A DNA stretch of 64,000 bases from Eleginops maclovinus (Eukaryota; Chordata; Actinopteri; Perciformes; Eleginopidae): assembly GCF_036324505.1 (NCBI RefSeq), contig NC_086366.1, positions 16,183,427 to 16,247,426 on the forward strand, written 5' to 3'. The position numbers were made by a program, and so were the translations under genes. The notes beneath the pieces are model-generated. The model did no database searches. It saw only the letters and a program-made list of their open reading frames with translations, and was not told the DNA's origin. Position 1 is the stretch's first letter; every line of letters starts with the position of its first letter. Positions 60,701 to 64,000 of the stretch are shown piece after piece.

Positions 60701-63046
60701 CATTTTCATTGTGGAATCTCATTTCTATTGTTTCTGTGGTCAACATATTGCCCTAAGATTCCACATGCCATCATGGCCACACAGAATCTGAGCTGCTAAA
60801 CGGTCACAGATGGTATTACACGCTCTGCGCACATGCAAATGACTTGATTCCTGTCAGGCTTAGATTATTTTTTTTCTGCAGTATGCCAATGTCAGTGAAT
60901 GATTAACCGCCCGCGAATGCGTCATTTTCACATTCCAGGATGTCATGTGCGCCACTGTAATGCCAACTTGCCCGTCTTTGTCAATCTTCACCTTGAGTGC
61001 CAGTTCCTTTGCACTCCAGCTAAAGTTCATGACCCCTCAGAGTTCACGTAGGGACGAGGGTCTTTATGAGGGAGAGTGAACTCTTCGCTTTAGTCTCACG
61101 TGACTCTAAGCATATGGTAAGTCACCCCGAGAGTGGAAAAAGCTCCACTTACAGTTTCTTACAGTTCCTTCCAACTTATTTTATGGCCAGTTCCAGTGTG
61201 TGAGGAGCCAAACAAACAGAGAGGGATACATATGGCAGAAACAGAGACATAGTGATGGACCTACGGCATTCAGCAACAGAGAATAGGAAGTGAAAGATGG
61301 GTGGGAGCCAGGAGGATTTAAGAGGAGTGTACAATTGTTTTGTGAATCATGTTTTCTGAAAGTGTGCATGCATTCGTCAATGTGTATGTTGTTCTGGGGT
61401 ACTTGGGAAGGTGAACTCATGCTCCTCTTGGTACAGGAAGTCCCTGATTAGAGCTAACGAGAATTGCAGACCATATTAATGCAACCACACACCTCTCCCT
61501 CCCTCCCGCCTACTTTTCTCTCTCAGTCCTGCCATCTGCACTCTCTATACTCTCTGCCAGACATCATAAACCCACTGCAGAGCCCAGAGACACACACCAG
61601 AGCACCGAGGGGGGCAGGCCAGCGGTTGCCACGCACTCAGCCCCCTCTTGCACATTCAACCCCTACAATAACAGGTTTCTCAAACCAACACATGCTGTGG
61701 TGCAACATGCATAGTACACACACAGGAGAAATCTTACACCATATGACAGATAGTAAAGTCCTTAGCGCAAACATTTACACACCTAAACAAACACAGAAGG
61801 TACAGGGAGAAGCAGAACACTACACAGGCGTAAACACTCACAACTGCAATGAAACACACTTTTTTTTTAGTTTCTAAACTTATTTGCATAGAAAAGAATG
61901 TGAGTTTGAAAATCACAGATAACGAGAGTGCAGCGCTGAAGAGAAGGAGAAAGAGAGAGAAAGAGAGGGGATTGAAAAAAGGTCTGCTGGTGAGCAAGTC
62001 TTATTAAATGTTCCTGCAGATGGACAGACGGGGCGTTTTCATATTGAGACATGGATACCCTCTCCTCTATTCTCTTGACTCCCACCCACACATTAACATG
62101 TGTTTCACATTCAAAGCGGAGATGTGCAAACCAACGGCCAACCCCTCAGTGTGACTGGCAGCCCGCTCTCTCTCTCACACTTGCTCTCCTTCTCTGTAGT
62201 AGAGATGAATGTACAGAACTGTATTATGCCTATGTGTGTATGTGTGTGTTTTTAAATGCTTTATGAGGGGGTTTGAAAGTGTTTAGTAAAAGGTAGTCAA
62301 CCTGTAAACTTCAGTTTCAAAATGAGTAAAAAATTAATCAGATGAGGTCTAGTGATGCAAACTAAAAGGTGGAAATGAATAATTTCGAAATCCCTTTGTT
62401 TTGATGAGCTCGGTTCAAAGACTTGTAGAATATGTGTTGACTGTAGTATTCATTTCCAAACTCACATCGGTATGAGCATCACAAAGCAATCACATGAGTG
62501 TTCATAACACCGTGACGTAAAGGCTGTTTTCACTGTAGTCATAAGTTCAGTTTGTTGCTGACTTTAATTGATTTGTTAGGTTCATTACAAAACTAACAAC
62601 TGATTATAAATAGCAACCAGTTATTGCATCACGATTATTTATCTGGTTTACAGGGTCTGTTAGGTTTCTTTAAACCAGGCAGAACACACTGCTTATCAAA
62701 ACTCCAATACACAAAACGATTTGTTCTGTGACACTGATGACTCGATTCAGCTTGAGGTTACAGCACAACAAGAATGAACAGGGAGTGAAAACAATGCCAA
62801 TGCCAAAAGATAAATTTGACTGGAAATCATACTCTTTTATGCAGGTTTTATTGCAGGTGTCATCCATCCTGTACAATGTTTTCTGTTTCTGAAACCATAC
62901 CTCAACTTTGTCCTAGCAAGAAGAGGGCAAACTCATCATGTTTATGTACTGTATATATGTGTGTCTACATGTAAGCCAGCAGGAGTTCTGTTTGATCACA
63001 TTCAATGGACATGTGAGGTCAGAGTGAGCGGATGAGGGACAGACAG

Positions 63047-63168
<122 letters not shown>

Positions 63169-64000
63169 AAAACATAAATACACAGACACATAAAACAGAG
63201 AGTAACATAAAGGGGCGCCGGAACGAGGAAACACATGGCATCATAAGTCTATGAGTCAGAAGAGGCAAGTTGTGTCTGAACATAAATGTTTTTACAAATA
63301 CGAGAGGCTCGAAGAAAGGGTGGTGGGCTGCAGACAAAGGCAGAGATAAAGGGGTGGGGGGGATTTTTCTGTGTCGTTTACCCAGCTGGAGGACCAAGAG
63401 ACCCAGACAGAGCCCTGATGTCACCTACTGTACCCTAACCCTTCCCAACTCCCCTGCATCCTGTCCCCGCCAGAGTGATGTCACAGACCAGCTGGAGATG
63501 TCACGTCCACACCCCCTGATCCCCTCCGTCTCACCCTTCTCTCAACTCGGCTTCAATCCTAGTCCCACTGTGACCCAGGACAGTCAATGGAGCACGTACC
63601 AAACACAGACAGAAAGGCAGCCATGGATAGAAACACGGTGGCGAACATGTTTGCGACCAACCATGCACACAAAGATCTATAGCACATAAATCAAGCAATG
63701 ATGTAATGTAGACAGAGCGAGTAAATTAAATGCTAATAAACAACATAAACAGCTGTGTGATCCTGTAACAGTTAACTGGTTTATTGTCTCATATAATTCA
63801 CTATTTCCCTCTATATTAGAGCAAAAAAGGGAATAACACAATCCCAAGGAGAGTAGCTACCAAACACTAACACCAGTCGAGGCACTGCACCGGATCCAGT
63901 GACCTCACTAACCTTTGCTTTGAAAATTCTAATTAAACATATGATGTAAACCAGTCCTGACTGCTGATTTGATCACAATAGCTTACAATTACAGGTGTAG

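Noticed and set aside
63270..63689. 139-codon plus frame near the window end
   Set aside because: No domain, no upstream exon or promoter signal; looks like chance, although a gene beyond the window edge cannot be excluded.

Overview
The window is eukaryotic nuclear DNA from a ray-finned fish, most likely a percomorph teleost. The evidence is three multi-exon vertebrate genes with GT-AG introns, long (CA)n/(TG)n arrays, tRNA-derived SINEs and dispersed repeats of the kind common in spiny-rayed fish. I could not assign a species. No bacterial-style operon, CRISPR array, phage or viral gene is visible.

Layout. (1) 1-13.6 kb, minus strand: taok1, a TAO/STE20-family kinase. I resolved 19 coding exons (CDS 3133-10457) that join without a frame break into about 1024 residues, plus a 5' UTR splice at 10577/13267 and a probable long 3' UTR over 1-3132. 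(2) 13.7-16.5 kb: spacer between the divergent taok1 and tsr1 promoters, with a minus-strand SINE and a retroelement-like tail. (3) 16.5-23.9 kb, plus strand: tsr1, a 40S ribosome-assembly factor, 15 coding exons and 830 residues. (4) 23.9-32.5 kb: intergenic, with dispersed-repeat copies and a short CAT array. (5) 32.5-41.1 kb, plus strand: hic1, a BTB/POZ zinc-finger repressor. A short first coding exon (34472-34523) joins in frame to one large exon (38938-41138) to give 750 residues; a second possible first exon lies near 32.6-32.88 kb. (6) 41.1-64 kb: hic1 3' flank and about 22 kb with no recognisable gene. It holds six CA/TG microsatellites, a LINE 3' end, MITE-like repeats, purine-rich tracts and a few non-repetitive blocks that could be regulatory.

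The genes are not a functional pathway. taok1 is a signalling kinase (MAPK, Hippo and cytoskeleton), tsr1 acts in small-subunit maturation, and hic1 is a CtBP-recruiting repressor. Their adjacency is syntenic: TSR1 and HIC1 lie near each other on human 17p13.3, whereas TAOK1 is on 17q11.2.

I found no convincing new biological system. The best leads are a tsr1 intron that stays open in frame for 142 codons and contains a box C/D-like structure, alternative hic1 first exons (one with an upstream ORF crossing the splice junction), two well-preserved copies of one SINE family with 14-15 bp target-site duplications, and a TA array just upstream of the last taok1 splice acceptor. All coordinates were read by eye; exon joins were checked by reading-frame arithmetic, but no alignment or search was run.
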